Shown one piece after another: positions 14,473 through 21,258 of a DNA stretch of 25,772 bases (positions are counted from its first letter, which is position 1; every line of letters starts with the position of its first letter). The notes under the pieces are model-generated. The model was not told where the DNA came from. It saw only the letters and a list, made by a program, of their open reading frames with translations, and searched no databases. A program made the translations under genes and the position numbers. This DNA is from a virus, in IMG/VR virus record IMGVR_UViG_3300040771_000435, positions 1-25,772 of that record. One strand, 5' to 3'.

Positions 14473-17007
14473 ATGAAAAAGTATTTCTTACTCTTATTAA
14501 TTTTTGCAGCATCATTGCAATTAGAAGCACAGACAACACTAGCGAATAAGCTAAAAATAACAGGCAACACTACTTCTATAACTGCGCCATTTGTCAATGT
14601 GCAAGAAATAGACGGCCTTGTAAATAAAATATCTAAAGGAGATTTAATTGATGCTATTTTCGTAGATACTGCATCTCAACTTACTACCGAAATTGGTAAC
14701 ACATCAAAGCTGTATGTAACTCGTGACAATAATATCATCTACCGATATAACGGCACTATTTACATTTCTTTGAGTGCCGATATAAGTGGCAAAGAAAACA
14801 TTTCAAATAAAGGAATAGCAAACGGTTATGCTTCATTAGACTCTTCAGGAAAAGTTCCTTTAATACAAATAAATGATGCTTTATTAGGAGCAGTAAACTA
14901 TAAGGGTACTTATGACGCGGCTAATAACACACCTGCGTTACCATTGGTAGCTAGTGAAAATAAAGGTCATTATTATATTGTTTCTACAGCTGGTACTCAG
15001 GTAGGTTTAACTTTAAATATTGGTGATTGGATTATTTCAAATGGAGTATCATGGGGCAAAGTTGATAATAATAATTCAGTAACTTCGGTTAATGGAAGGA
15101 CCGGTGCTGTTGTGGTAGATAAAACGGATGTTTTACTTTCTAATGTAGATAATACAAGTGATGCAAATAAACCAGTTTCTACTGCAACTCAAACAGCTTT
15201 AAACTTAAAATTTAATACCCCTACTGGTTTAACGACAAACTATTTGCCAAAATGGAACGGAACTTCATTTGTCAATTCTAAAGCTTTTGAAACTTCAAAT
15301 ACTTTTTCTGTTGGCACAAATACTAACATTGATTTTTTTACTAGGTTTTATATTTTCGGAGGTACAAATGGCGCAAATTTAGATGTTAGACCTGGAGGTG
15401 GAGGATATGACCAAGCAATTGTTGATTTACAAAGTAGTGATTATTCTACAACATCTAGTTCTGTTCATTTAAAATATCAAGGACCTGGAGCAATTGGTAC
15501 TTTAGATGGTTTTCCTTCTACAAATTTAGCAGATTTAACATATAGTTATTTGCCAGGCGACAGAGCATTTTTAATTAGAAGCTTAGGATTAAGCCCTATT
15601 GTTTTTACTGTAGATGGAGTTGAAAGAGGTAGATTTGGAACAAATGGTCTAACTGCTACATCGTTCATTAAATCCGGCGCCACTTCAACAAACATACTTT
15701 TAGCGGGCGGAACAGATATAACACAAGCAAGTTTGCCAGTTTCAACAGCAACGCAAACCGCTTTAGATTTAAAAGCAAATTTAGCCTCTCCAACTTTTAC
15801 AGGAACGCCAACAGCACCGACAGCAACAGTAGGAACGAATACAGCACAAATAGCAACAACGGCTTTTGTTTTAGCTAATGCTAACAATATACCACAATTA
15901 GAAAGTAACGCTACTGATTTAACGGTTTGGAATAATGGAAAAGGTAATATTTCTACTAATACAAGTTTTGGAGACGGAGCATTAAAAGTTAATAGTACAG
16001 GACAAAATAATACATCAATAGGATTTAACGCATTATCAACCAATACAACTCAAAGTGGAAATACAGCTGTAGGCGTTAATTCTGGCTCTTTAGCTGCTAA
16101 TGGAGTAAGTAATGCAAATACAACAAATTCTGTTTATTTAGGTAAAGATACTAGGGCTGGAATAGGTGGGGGATTTGATAACGAAATAGTTATAGGTGCA
16201 AATGCAGTAGGATTAGGTACAAATACAGCTATTATAGGAACAACAAGTACTGCTTTCACAAGGCTTCACGGTCAAGTACAAACGGCAGGTTCATTTGTTA
16301 AAACTTCAGCTACTTCAACAAACATACTTTTGGCAGGGGGAACGGATATAACACAAGCAAGTTTGCCAGTTTCAACAGCTACTCAAACCGCTTTAGATGG
16401 TAAGTTAAATTTAACGGGTGGTACTTTGTCGGGTGCTTTAAATGGTACAAGCGCTAACTTTTCTTCAAGTGTTACGGCACAAGATTTAATATTAAGTAAA
16501 CCTGTAGTACCTTTTGTTGATACTTATACTTTTTTAAAAATGGATTCGGCAAATTACGGTTACAATATTAAAGCTGGACTTCAACAAGATGTTGGTTCAA
16601 AGTTCGCAATAGAAAGAAATAATTTAGGGGCAATCACAGAGGCATTTTCATTAAACTCCGCTATGCAAGCAACCTTCGCTTCAAGTGTTACGGCAAGCGG
16701 AAATATTGAGGGGGCTGATATTGTAACGGTTAAAGGTTCTTCCCCATTTTTTAGATTTAATAATGCTTCTGGTACAAGGTTGGCTTATATTCAGCATAAT
16801 GGAACAGGCTTGGCTATAAGTTCTGATGTAGGTAATATATCTATTGATAAGCCAACAACCTTTGCCTCAAGTGTTACGGCAGGAGGAAATTTAAAAGCTG
16901 TCATCCCTATTTACGCAAGTGATGCGACAGCCGATGCTGACACTGCTTTATTATCAGGTCAATTGTACAAGTTAACGGGTTCAAGGGTTGTATATCAAAA
17001 ACCATAA
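14473..17007 (+). CDS. Tail fibre / receptor-binding protein with N-terminal signal-like segment
   Basis: 844 residues. It starts with a textbook Flavobacteriia Sec signal (MKKYFLLLLIFAASLQ, then LEAQ as cleavage site). The next part (ITAPFVNVQEIDGLVNKISKGDL) is a fibre attachment-like region. Fibre repeats follow: NVDNTSDANKPVSTATQTALNLK, and the phage fibre motif ASPTFTGTPTAPTATVGTNTAQIATTAFV at about residues 437-465. A 29-residue block (TSTNILLAGGTDITQ then ASLPVSTATQTALD) occurs twice, and FxSSVTAxxN three times near the end. The final part (YASDATADADTALLSGQLYKLTG) matches a common fibre C-terminus. No chaperone (S74) domain is present. It is the probable host-recognition protein. Confidence 0.82.
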   Translation: MKKYFLLLLIFAASLQLEAQTTLANKLKITGNTTSITAPFVNVQEIDGLVNKISKGDLIDAIFVDTASQLTTEIGNTSKLYVTRDNNIIYRYNGTIYISLSADISGKENISNKGIANGYASLDSSGKVPLIQINDALLGAVNYKGTYDAANNTPALPLVASENKGHYYIVSTAGTQVGLTLNIGDWIISNGVSWGKVDNNNSVTSVNGRTGAVVVDKTDVLLSNVDNTSDANKPVSTATQTALNLKFNTPTGLTTNYLPKWNGTSFVNSKAFETSNTFSVGTNTNIDFFTRFYIFGGTNGANLDVRPGGGGYDQAIVDLQSSDYSTTSSSVHLKYQGPGAIGTLDGFPSTNLADLTYSYLPGDRAFLIRSLGLSPIVFTVDGVERGRFGTNGLTATSFIKSGATSTNILLAGGTDITQASLPVSTATQTALDLKANLASPTFTGTPTAPTATVGTNTAQIATTAFVLANANNIPQLESNATDLTVWNNGKGNISTNTSFGDGALKVNSTGQNNTSIGFNALSTNTTQSGNTAVGVNSGSLAANGVSNANTTNSVYLGKDTRAGIGGGFDNEIVIGANAVGLGTNTAIIGTTSTAFTRLHGQVQTAGSFVKTSATSTNILLAGGTDITQASLPVSTATQTALDGKLNLTGGTLSGALNGTSANFSSSVTAQDLILSKPVVPFVDTYTFLKMDSANYGYNIKAGLQQDVGSKFAIERNNLGAITEAFSLNSAMQATFASSVTASGNIEGADIVTVKGSSPFFRFNNASGTRLAYIQHNGTGLAISSDVGNISIDKPTTFASSVTAGGNLKAVIPIYASDATADADTALLSGQLYKLTGSRVVYQKP
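15682..15768 (+). repeat. 87-bp direct repeat in the fibre gene, copy A
   Basis: Matches 16312-16398 with six differences in 87 bp, all silent: both copies encode the same 29 residues of the fibre. A shorter, more distant relative (PVSTATQTALN) sits near 15173-15205. Confidence 0.85.
16312..16398 (+). repeat. 87-bp direct repeat in the fibre gene, copy B
   Basis: Second copy, 630 bp after copy A and in the same reading frame. The differences from copy A fall only in third positions and at one first position of a Leu codon family, leaving the protein unchanged. Confidence 0.85.
16465..16881 (+). repeat. Three dispersed 15-bp repeats (TCAAGTGTTACGGCA)
   Basis: Exact copies at 16465-16479, 16681-16695 and 16867-16881, all in the same frame and encoding SSVTA within F-x-S-S-V-T-A. 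They mark a modular, recombination-prone end of the fibre. Confidence 0.75.
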
Positions 17008-17010
17008 AAT

Positions 17011-17073
17011 ATGAAATCATTAATCATCCCAGTAATCATAGCTATTGTAACGGTTTCAATTTTTATTTTTTAA
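17011..17073 (+). CDS. Putative 20-residue membrane peptide
   Basis: ATG 17011 to TAA 17071-17073. The peptide is one hydrophobic helix with a single lysine near the start (MKSLIIPVIIAIVTVSIFIF). It starts 3 bp after the fibre stop and 21 bp before the holin-like gene. Its sequence is too short for firm coding evidence, but it is a typical shape for a lysis-associated peptide. It could also be chance in AT-rich DNA. Confidence 0.35.
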   Translation: MKSLIIPVIIAIVTVSIFIF

Positions 17074-17094
17074 TCACGTAAAATCCAAATAACA

Positions 17095-17436
17095 ATGCAA
17101 AAATTTTTAGAACAATTACTCGGAACAACAGATTTACCAACCTACGCAGCTTGGTTTGTATTAGCTTTCATTGGAGCATTTACAGCTATACTGATTCGTG
17201 CAAAAGTGAAATATAAGTCAAGCGATGAAACTCCAAATAGCTGGTCTTGGAAATTCTTGATTCAAGACAACTTAATCAATTTGTTAGTTGGTTTTTTAAT
17301 CACTTTTATTTTTTTACGGTTTTCAAATGAAACTTTAAAAATGGAACCTACGGCCTTTGGAGCATTAATAATCGGAGCAACAAATAACGAACTCGCTTTA
17401 CTTTTTATGAAGTTTAGCATGAAAGCAAGAAAATAA
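17095..17436 (+). CDS. Holin-like membrane protein
   Basis: 113 residues with hydrophobic segments at about 17-36 (YAAWFVLAFIGAFTAILI), 62-79 (NLLVGFLITFIFLRF) and a weaker one at about 86-103. The ends are charged and the C-terminus is basic (KFSMKARK). It is the first full-size gene of the lysis cassette, two genes before the endolysin, which is the usual site for a holin. Sequence-level family membership is not recognised, so the role rests on topology and context. It would form the inner-membrane lesion that releases the endolysin. Confidence 0.62.
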   Translation: MQKFLEQLLGTTDLPTYAAWFVLAFIGAFTAILIRAKVKYKSSDETPNSWSWKFLIQDNLINLLVGFLITFIFLRFSNETLKMEPTAFGALIIGATNNELALLFMKFSMKARK

Positions 17437-17437
17437 T

Positions 17438-17731
17438 ATGAATGTAGATAATATAAATTTTAGAGCAAAAGATGTTATTCAATTTGGCATCTATGTAATT
17501 CCATTGTTTGCTTTCTTTTTAGGCATGAGTGCAAAAGTTGAAAGAGCAACAGAAGCACTTGAGGAATTGAAAGCAGAAAGAAAAGAAGCAACAGTTGATA
17601 GCAAAGCGTCATCTATTATTATTCAAAATGAAATTAAAACTTTAACCGTTCGCGCTGAATTAAATCGTCAAAGTATAGAGATAATGAAAGCGGATATTGA
17701 AATTTTAAAAAGGAAATATTTAAATAATTAA
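17438..17731 (+). CDS. Membrane-anchored coiled-coil protein of the lysis cassette
   Basis: 97 residues: a short N-terminal part (NINFRAKDVIQ), one membrane helix at about 14-32 (FGIYVIPLFAFFLGMSA), then a long coiled coil of about 60 residues (LEELKAERKEA ... IMKADIEILKRKY). This layout recalls XhlA-type holin partners and i-spanins. It starts 1 bp after the holin-like gene and ends 2 bp before the endolysin gene. A role in lysis is likely; whether it is a holin partner or a spanin component cannot be decided from sequence. Confidence 0.65.
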   Translation: MNVDNINFRAKDVIQFGIYVIPLFAFFLGMSAKVERATEALEELKAERKEATVDSKASSIIIQNEIKTLTVRAELNRQSIEIMKADIEILKRKYLNN

Positions 17732-17733
17732 TC

Positions 17734-18261
17734 ATGAACTACGACTATCTAAAAAAATTAACATCGCCTCAAATTTTGGTCCAGGCATTAACATTAGTTG
17801 GTACTAAAGAAATCATTGGAACCAAACATTCAGCAGAGATTATGTCATGGGCAAAAGAGTTGGGTATTGAAAAAATATATAACGCTGATGAAATTGCGTG
17901 GTGTGGACTTTTTATGGCGTATGTCTGTAAGGAATCAGGATTAGATTTGCCATTTACTGCTACAGAAAGTCTTTGGGCATTGAACTGGAATAAGTTCGGA
18001 ACCAAGCAAAAAGTGGCTATGCTAGGAGATGTACTAACTTTTAAAAGAAACGGCGGTGGCCATGTTGGTATTTATGTGGGAGAAGATAATACGTGCTACC
18101 ATGTATTAGGCGGAAATCAATCTAATATGGTTTGTATCACACGAATTGAAAAAACAAGATGCGCGGGAATTAGAAGAACTGCTTGGAAAATATCTCAGCC
18201 AGATAGCGTAAGAGCAATTGCAGTAAATTCAAATGGTTTTATATCTAAAAACGAAGCGTAA
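17734..18261 (+). CDS. Endolysin, CHAP-type cysteine amidase/peptidase (TIGR02594-like)
   Basis: 175 residues. The CHAP signature is clear: DEIAWCGLFMAYVCKESG with catalytic Cys at about 57, and LGDVLTFKRNGGGHVGIYVGED with catalytic His at about 110, followed by NQSN. LVGTKEIIGTKHSAEIMSWAKELG at the start is the usual beginning of the TIGR02594 family. There is no signal peptide, so it needs the holin to reach the cell wall. It cleaves peptidoglycan amide or peptide bonds at the end of infection. The stop shares its last base with the next ATG (TAATG). Confidence 0.92.
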   Translation: MNYDYLKKLTSPQILVQALTLVGTKEIIGTKHSAEIMSWAKELGIEKIYNADEIAWCGLFMAYVCKESGLDLPFTATESLWALNWNKFGTKQKVAMLGDVLTFKRNGGGHVGIYVGEDNTCYHVLGGNQSNMVCITRIEKTRCAGIRRTAWKISQPDSVRAIAVNSNGFISKNEA

Positions 18262-18950
18262 TGAAGCAGATAAACTTATTTACTCCATTTTGGAAGGAAG
18301 CCTTGAAATATCTTGGTTGGGTATTACTGTTTGTTGTATTATGGTTCAATGGATGCTCCCGTAGCGCGCCAACACCACAAACTGCAAAAGTAATAGTTCC
18401 GGAAGTAAAAGGAAAGTTTGAAGCTAAAAAGCCAGTTCATGAGCCTATTTTAAACAAGCCGAATTCAACACAATTAAAAATTAGTACAGAACCTCAGTCG
18501 CTTAGTACAGAACCTAGTCCCTTAGTACAGAAGTTAATTGAAGAAAATAAAAAATTGGCACAAGATTTCGCTAAAGCAAACGATAGTATCAAAAAGCTTT
18601 TATTCGATAAAGCTGTTCAATTAAATAAGTTCTCTACTGATTTTGAAGATGAAAATTTGACACTCAACATCAATGGAGTTGTCCAGGGCGAAGTAAAAGA
18701 GATTACACCAAACTACACAATTAAGAAAAAAACAATCTCGGTTCCGGTTAAGCAGAAGGAAACTGTGTTTCGAGTTTTGGCCGGTGGAGCAGTAGGATTG
18801 AATAAAGATTTGAACCAAGCAGCATACAAACTGGATCTAAATTTTCAAAACAGAAAAGGCGATATTATTTCAGGAGAATTTTTGCGAGTTGGTGATCAAA
18901 GTTTTGGGATGGTAGGGTTTAAAAAGTCGATAATTAATATTAAAAGGTAG
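18261..18950 (+). CDS. Membrane-anchored protein after the endolysin, spanin-like candidate
   Basis: 229 residues. One membrane segment lies at about 14-31 (LKYLGWVLLFVVLWF), ending NGCSR; the Cys resembles a lipoprotein site but the -3 residue is Phe, so lipidation is doubtful. A proline-rich linker follows, then a predicted coiled coil (PLVQKLIEENKKLAQDFAKANDSIKKL), then a beta-rich end. It overlaps the endolysin gene by one base and is the last gene of the late operon. The linker contains 20/21-bp tandem repeats (18481-18532). A spanin role (joining inner and outer membranes) is plausible; no family was recognised. Confidence 0.68.
   Translation: MKQINLFTPFWKEALKYLGWVLLFVVLWFNGCSRSAPTPQTAKVIVPEVKGKFEAKKPVHEPILNKPNSTQLKISTEPQSLSTEPSPLVQKLIEENKKLAQDFAKANDSIKKLLFDKAVQLNKFSTDFEDENLTLNINGVVQGEVKEITPNYTIKKKTISVPVKQKETVFRVLAGGAVGLNKDLNQAAYKLDLNFQNRKGDIISGEFLRVGDQSFGMVGFKKSIINIKR
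18481..18532 (+). repeat. Tandem 20/21-bp repeat in the spanin-like gene
   Basis: TTAGTACAGAA begins at 18481, 18502 and 18522. The first two units are 21 bp apart and read in one frame (STEPxSL); the third is 20 bp further and so is read in a different frame (LVQK). Confidence 0.75.
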
Positions 18951-18996
18951 GTTTTGTTTATATTTGGTTTTAGTTCCGGTGTGGTTCCCGGTGATT

Positions 18997-19023
18997 AGCA
19001 GTTCAGAAATGGACTGCTTTTTT
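18997..19023 (+). terminator. Intrinsic terminator of the late/lysis operon
   Basis: Eight-bp stem AGCAGTTC / GGACTGCT with one G-T pair and the loop AGAAAT, followed by TTTTT. It lies 47 bp after the stop of the last lysis gene and upstream of the att site. Confidence 0.75.
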
Positions 19024-19112
19024 ATTTATAATCACGAACAATTAACATAAAAAAATGTCTTACAAATTGTAAAGTATTGGTTTTATTGGCTTTTATGTAT
19101 TTTGGTTTGTGC

Positions 19113-19154
19113 CTTCTAAGCAGGCGGTCGAAGGTTCGAATCCTTCTGCCTTCA
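19113..19154 (+). other. 3' half of tRNA-Arg (UCU), att core
   Basis: CTTCTAA (19113-19119) is the anticodon loop with UCU; GCAGG is the 3' anticodon strand; CGGTC the variable loop; GAAGG-TTCGAAT-CCTTC (19130-19146) a perfect T arm; TGCCTTC then A (19147-19154) the acceptor strand and discriminator. The upstream bases show no D arm and no matching acceptor strand, so it is not a functional tRNA. Confidence 0.85.
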
Positions 19155-19157
19155 CTT

Positions 19158-19186
19158 AAAAACCCACTGATTTCAGTGGGTTTTTT
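19158..19186 (+). terminator. Intrinsic terminator next to the att core
   Basis: Twelve-bp perfect stem AAAAACCCACTG / CAGTGGGTTTTT with an ATTT loop, followed by T. It sits 4 bp after the tRNA remnant, and in an integrated prophage would end transcription of the reconstituted host tRNA gene. Confidence 0.82.
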
Positions 19187-19276
19187 GCGTTTAATGATTT
19201 TTGTATTTCTTATTTTCCTACATTTACCACAACAAAAAGCAACATTTTACAACATTTTCACGAACAAATCACGAAC

Positions 19277-20485
19277 ATGAAAATAGAAATTAAACTTATA
19301 ACTTCAAGAAAAGAAACTGAAGATGGTTTTCCTTTAGTGGTGGAAATTGCGCACCAAAATAAAAGGAAATCTAAGACAATAGCTTTTTGTGCAGCTGCTC
19401 ATTTTATCCAGGACGGAAAAACGATTTCTAGCAAACATCCTGATTATGATATTTTGGCTCCTATTATAATGGAGTTGAAAATTAGAGCGCGCAAATTGAT
19501 TTTGAGTGGCGTTACTGATGTTGAACAAACATACCAGGACATGTTTGCGATGGATTTTTCGCAAATTGGATTTTTGGATTATGCTGCAAAACTGGTTTCG
19601 GAAATGAAAAGCGTGGCTGAAAATGTAGGTAAGTATGATTTGAAGGCGAAAAATAAATTGCTTGGTAATGTACGCTGTTATGAAAATGTGATTGCGCAAT
19701 TTGAGAATTTCGGAAAAAACGTTTCTTTGCAAAACTTAGATTATGAAATTTTGATGCGTTTTAAGAATTACAATATTAGCATTGGGAATTCGAAATCTAC
19801 TATTCATTTATATTTGCGCACTTTGCGCTCGATTTATAATAAAGGCATCCTGATGCACAAGTTTGCGGACCAAAAACCGTTTACTGGCGTTTTTGATGGA
19901 TTGAAAACCCGAAGCTTTGATTCTCAAAAAAAGTACCTGGATCGTGAAACTTTGGTAAAATTGGAAAATTTAGACTTGAAAAATGAAAAACAGAAATATG
20001 TAGATTTATTTTTGTTGCAATTTTATTTTGGCGGCTGTGATTTGATTGATTTGTATTACCTGAAAAAAAGGCAAATACGCAAAGGACGTATTGTTTTTGA
20101 ACGGACCAAAACCAATACTGGAACACGAATTGATTTGAAAGTACATCCTAAAGCAAGCGCGCTATTGGCAAAATACGCTAGTGATGGCGACTGGTTGTTT
20201 CCCTGGAAAAAAGAGAATGAATCTTATATTACTTTTCGTAGGAATTACCAAAGGGATATTTTGATTGTACAAACAAAAAATGAACTTGAAGTTTTGCCTG
20301 ATGGTGGAAATATTGGAATAAAAGTGGCTCGACATACCTTTGCAAATCTCGCCAAAACACTTAACATTGAAACCGATGTGATCCGGGAACTAATGGGCCA
20401 CGAGCGTGACGATGTTGATAATTATTACAAAGATAAATACCCTGAAGCGGTGCGAGATAAAGCGCTGTTTGATATTATTGGTTAA
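19277..20485 (+). CDS. int: Tyrosine-type site-specific integrase
   Basis: 402 residues with the three-part Bacteroidota layout: an N-terminal arm-binding domain (about 1-90), a SAM-like core-binding domain (about 95-205), and a C-terminal catalytic domain. Catalytic elements: Lys at about 278 in FERTKTNTG, VARHTFANLAK with Arg 352 and His 353, LMGHE with His 375, and the nucleophile Tyr in DNYYKDKY (383 or 384). The first catalytic Arg, expected in GxR-S-D, is replaced by Cys 254 in FGGCDLIDLYYLKK, and the HxxR His is Lys 349. Such substitutions occur in Bacteroidota integrases. It recombines attP with a host tRNA-Arg gene. The 3' end overlaps the convergent secreted-protein gene by 11 bp. 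Confidence 0.92.
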   Translation: MKIEIKLITSRKETEDGFPLVVEIAHQNKRKSKTIAFCAAAHFIQDGKTISSKHPDYDILAPIIMELKIRARKLILSGVTDVEQTYQDMFAMDFSQIGFLDYAAKLVSEMKSVAENVGKYDLKAKNKLLGNVRCYENVIAQFENFGKNVSLQNLDYEILMRFKNYNISIGNSKSTIHLYLRTLRSIYNKGILMHKFADQKPFTGVFDGLKTRSFDSQKKYLDRETLVKLENLDLKNEKQKYVDLFLLQFYFGGCDLIDLYYLKKRQIRKGRIVFERTKTNTGTRIDLKVHPKASALLAKYASDGDWLFPWKKENESYITFRRNYQRDILIVQTKNELEVLPDGGNIGIKVARHTFANLAKTLNIETDVIRELMGHERDDVDNYYKDKYPEAVRDKALFDIIG

Positions 20486-20846
20486 ATGGATTTTTTATTT
20501 CGCCTGTTTCTAGTGCTGCTTCATAATCTATTGAGCAATTGAATCCATATCCTTTAAAGAATAGATAGGTTTTAAATCCTCTCGCAGCGTTTCCGATTGA
20601 TTTTATTTTTGAGATAGTTACTTTGCTATTAGATAATCGTGCTTCTACTTGCAAATCGCCTTGTGTAATAAAAGTAAAATATTGGCCTAAGGGATATCCA
20701 ATTGTTATGGTGTCACCTACTTTTAAAACTGATCCTTCTTTTGTTTGGTATTCACTGAATTTTCCTGCTGTGTTGGTTTTATTGTAAACTGCCTTTTGCG
20801 CAAATCCTGAAAAACTAATAAATAATAATAGTACAATTGTTTTCAT
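20475..20846 (-). CDS. Secreted protein, candidate lysogenic-conversion (moron) gene
   Basis: The frame is open up to 20912, but the Met at 20846 begins a clean Sec signal (MKTIVLLLFISFSGFAQ, cut after FAQ or GFA), so 20846 is the start, giving 123 residues. The mature part is small and beta-rich (YNKTNTAGKFSEYQTKEGSVLKVGDTITIGYPLG ... NCSIDYEAALETGEIKNPF). Secreted proteins of this type are common in Flavobacterium chromosomes; the function is unknown to me. It lies beside the repressor, on the strand expressed in the lysogen, and has its own consensus promoter (20864-20895). Integrase overlaps its end tail to tail. Confidence 0.8.
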   Translation of the reverse strand: MKTIVLLLFISFSGFAQKAVYNKTNTAGKFSEYQTKEGSVLKVGDTITIGYPLGQYFTFITQGDLQVEARLSNSKVTISKIKSIGNAARGFKTYLFFKGYGFNCSIDYEAALETGEIKNPFNQ

Positions 20847-20863
20847 AAAAGTAATTTTTCTCT

Positions 20864-20895
20864 CAAATATACTTATTTTACTCTTCGTCTTCAAA
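20864..20895 (-). promoter_or_regulatory. Bacteroidota consensus promoter for the secreted-protein gene
   Basis: On the minus strand TTTG (20895-20892), a 20-base spacer, then TATATTTG (20871-20864) match the Bacteroidota -33/-7 consensus TTTG-N19/20-TAnnTTTG exactly. The ATG follows 17 bp after the -7 box. The -33 box lies in the last codons of the repressor gene. Confidence 0.75.
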
Positions 20896-21258
20896 AAAAT
20901 CCTTGAATTCAATCTTGTTTTTTCTTAGTAAGCTTTGAAGTTTGTGAATTTCTTTTAATAATTTACTTTCTCTTTCGATGCAATTGACATATTTTGTCAA
21001 ATCTAAATTAGGATCAGTATAAACTGCAGCTGGCTCTTCTATTTTGTTATCATCGATTCCTAAAATCCTTTTCTCAAAAAACGCAATAATTTCATTTAGA
21101 GAATTTTCTTGTGGATTCTTGCTCGTTCCGTTTAATATTCTTTGGATGCCAGCTTCGGTCAATTTCGTGTTTTTGGAAATAGTATTGGCGCTAATCTTTA
21201 ATTCCTTTTGATTTTTCAATACAAAATCCAACTTTTCTTTTTTATTTAAGTTGTACAT
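20878..21258 (-). CDS. CI-type helix-turn-helix repressor
   Basis: 126 residues. The N-terminal half is a helix-turn-helix of the XRE/CI type: LDFVLKNQKELKISANTISKNTKLTEAGIQRILNGTSKNPQENSLNEIIAFFEKRIL; the recognition helix is around TEAGIQRILNG. The rest is acidic, with a leucine-rich helix near the end (CIERESKLLKEIHKLQSLLRKNKIEF), probably for dimerisation. There is no LexA-like peptidase domain, so induction is likely by another route than RecA-driven self-cleavage. It is transcribed divergently from the early genes across an operator-rich gap, as in lambda. Confidence 0.83.
   Translation of the reverse strand: MYNLNKKEKLDFVLKNQKELKISANTISKNTKLTEAGIQRILNGTSKNPQENSLNEIIAFFEKRILGIDDNKIEEPAAVYTDPNLDLTKYVNCIERESKLLKEIHKLQSLLRKNKIEFKDFFEDEE

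Larger units (their letters stand above)
19030..19277 (+). other. Phage attachment site (attP) with flanking arm-like repeats
   Basis: The 326-bp gap between lysis genes and integrase holds the att region. The core is the 3' half of a tRNA-Arg(UCU) gene (19113-19154). TCACGAACA occurs on the left side at 19032-19040 and twice on the right at 19258-19266 and 19269-19277, the last reaching the integrase start codon. This looks like integrase arm-type sites around a core. CAACATTTT also repeats at 19240-19259. Since phage genes lie on both sides, this is attP rather than attL or attR. Confidence 0.75.

Noticed and set aside
15546-16043. Minus-strand ORF of 165 residues opposite the fibre gene
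   Set aside because: It mirrors the Thr/Ala/Gly-rich fibre codons (Val/Ala/Pro-rich antisense), has no start context, and no family features.
18959-18966. TATATTTG as a promoter after the lysis genes
   Set aside because: No TTTG at the usual -33 distance, and a terminator follows within 40 bp with no gene to serve.
19081-19154. A complete functional tRNA gene
   Set aside because: Only anticodon loop to acceptor 3' strand is present; no D arm or 5' acceptor strand GAAGGCA upstream.
19077-19280. Plus-strand ORF of 67 residues across the att site
   Set aside because: It reads through the tRNA remnant and the terminator hairpin, so it is chance.
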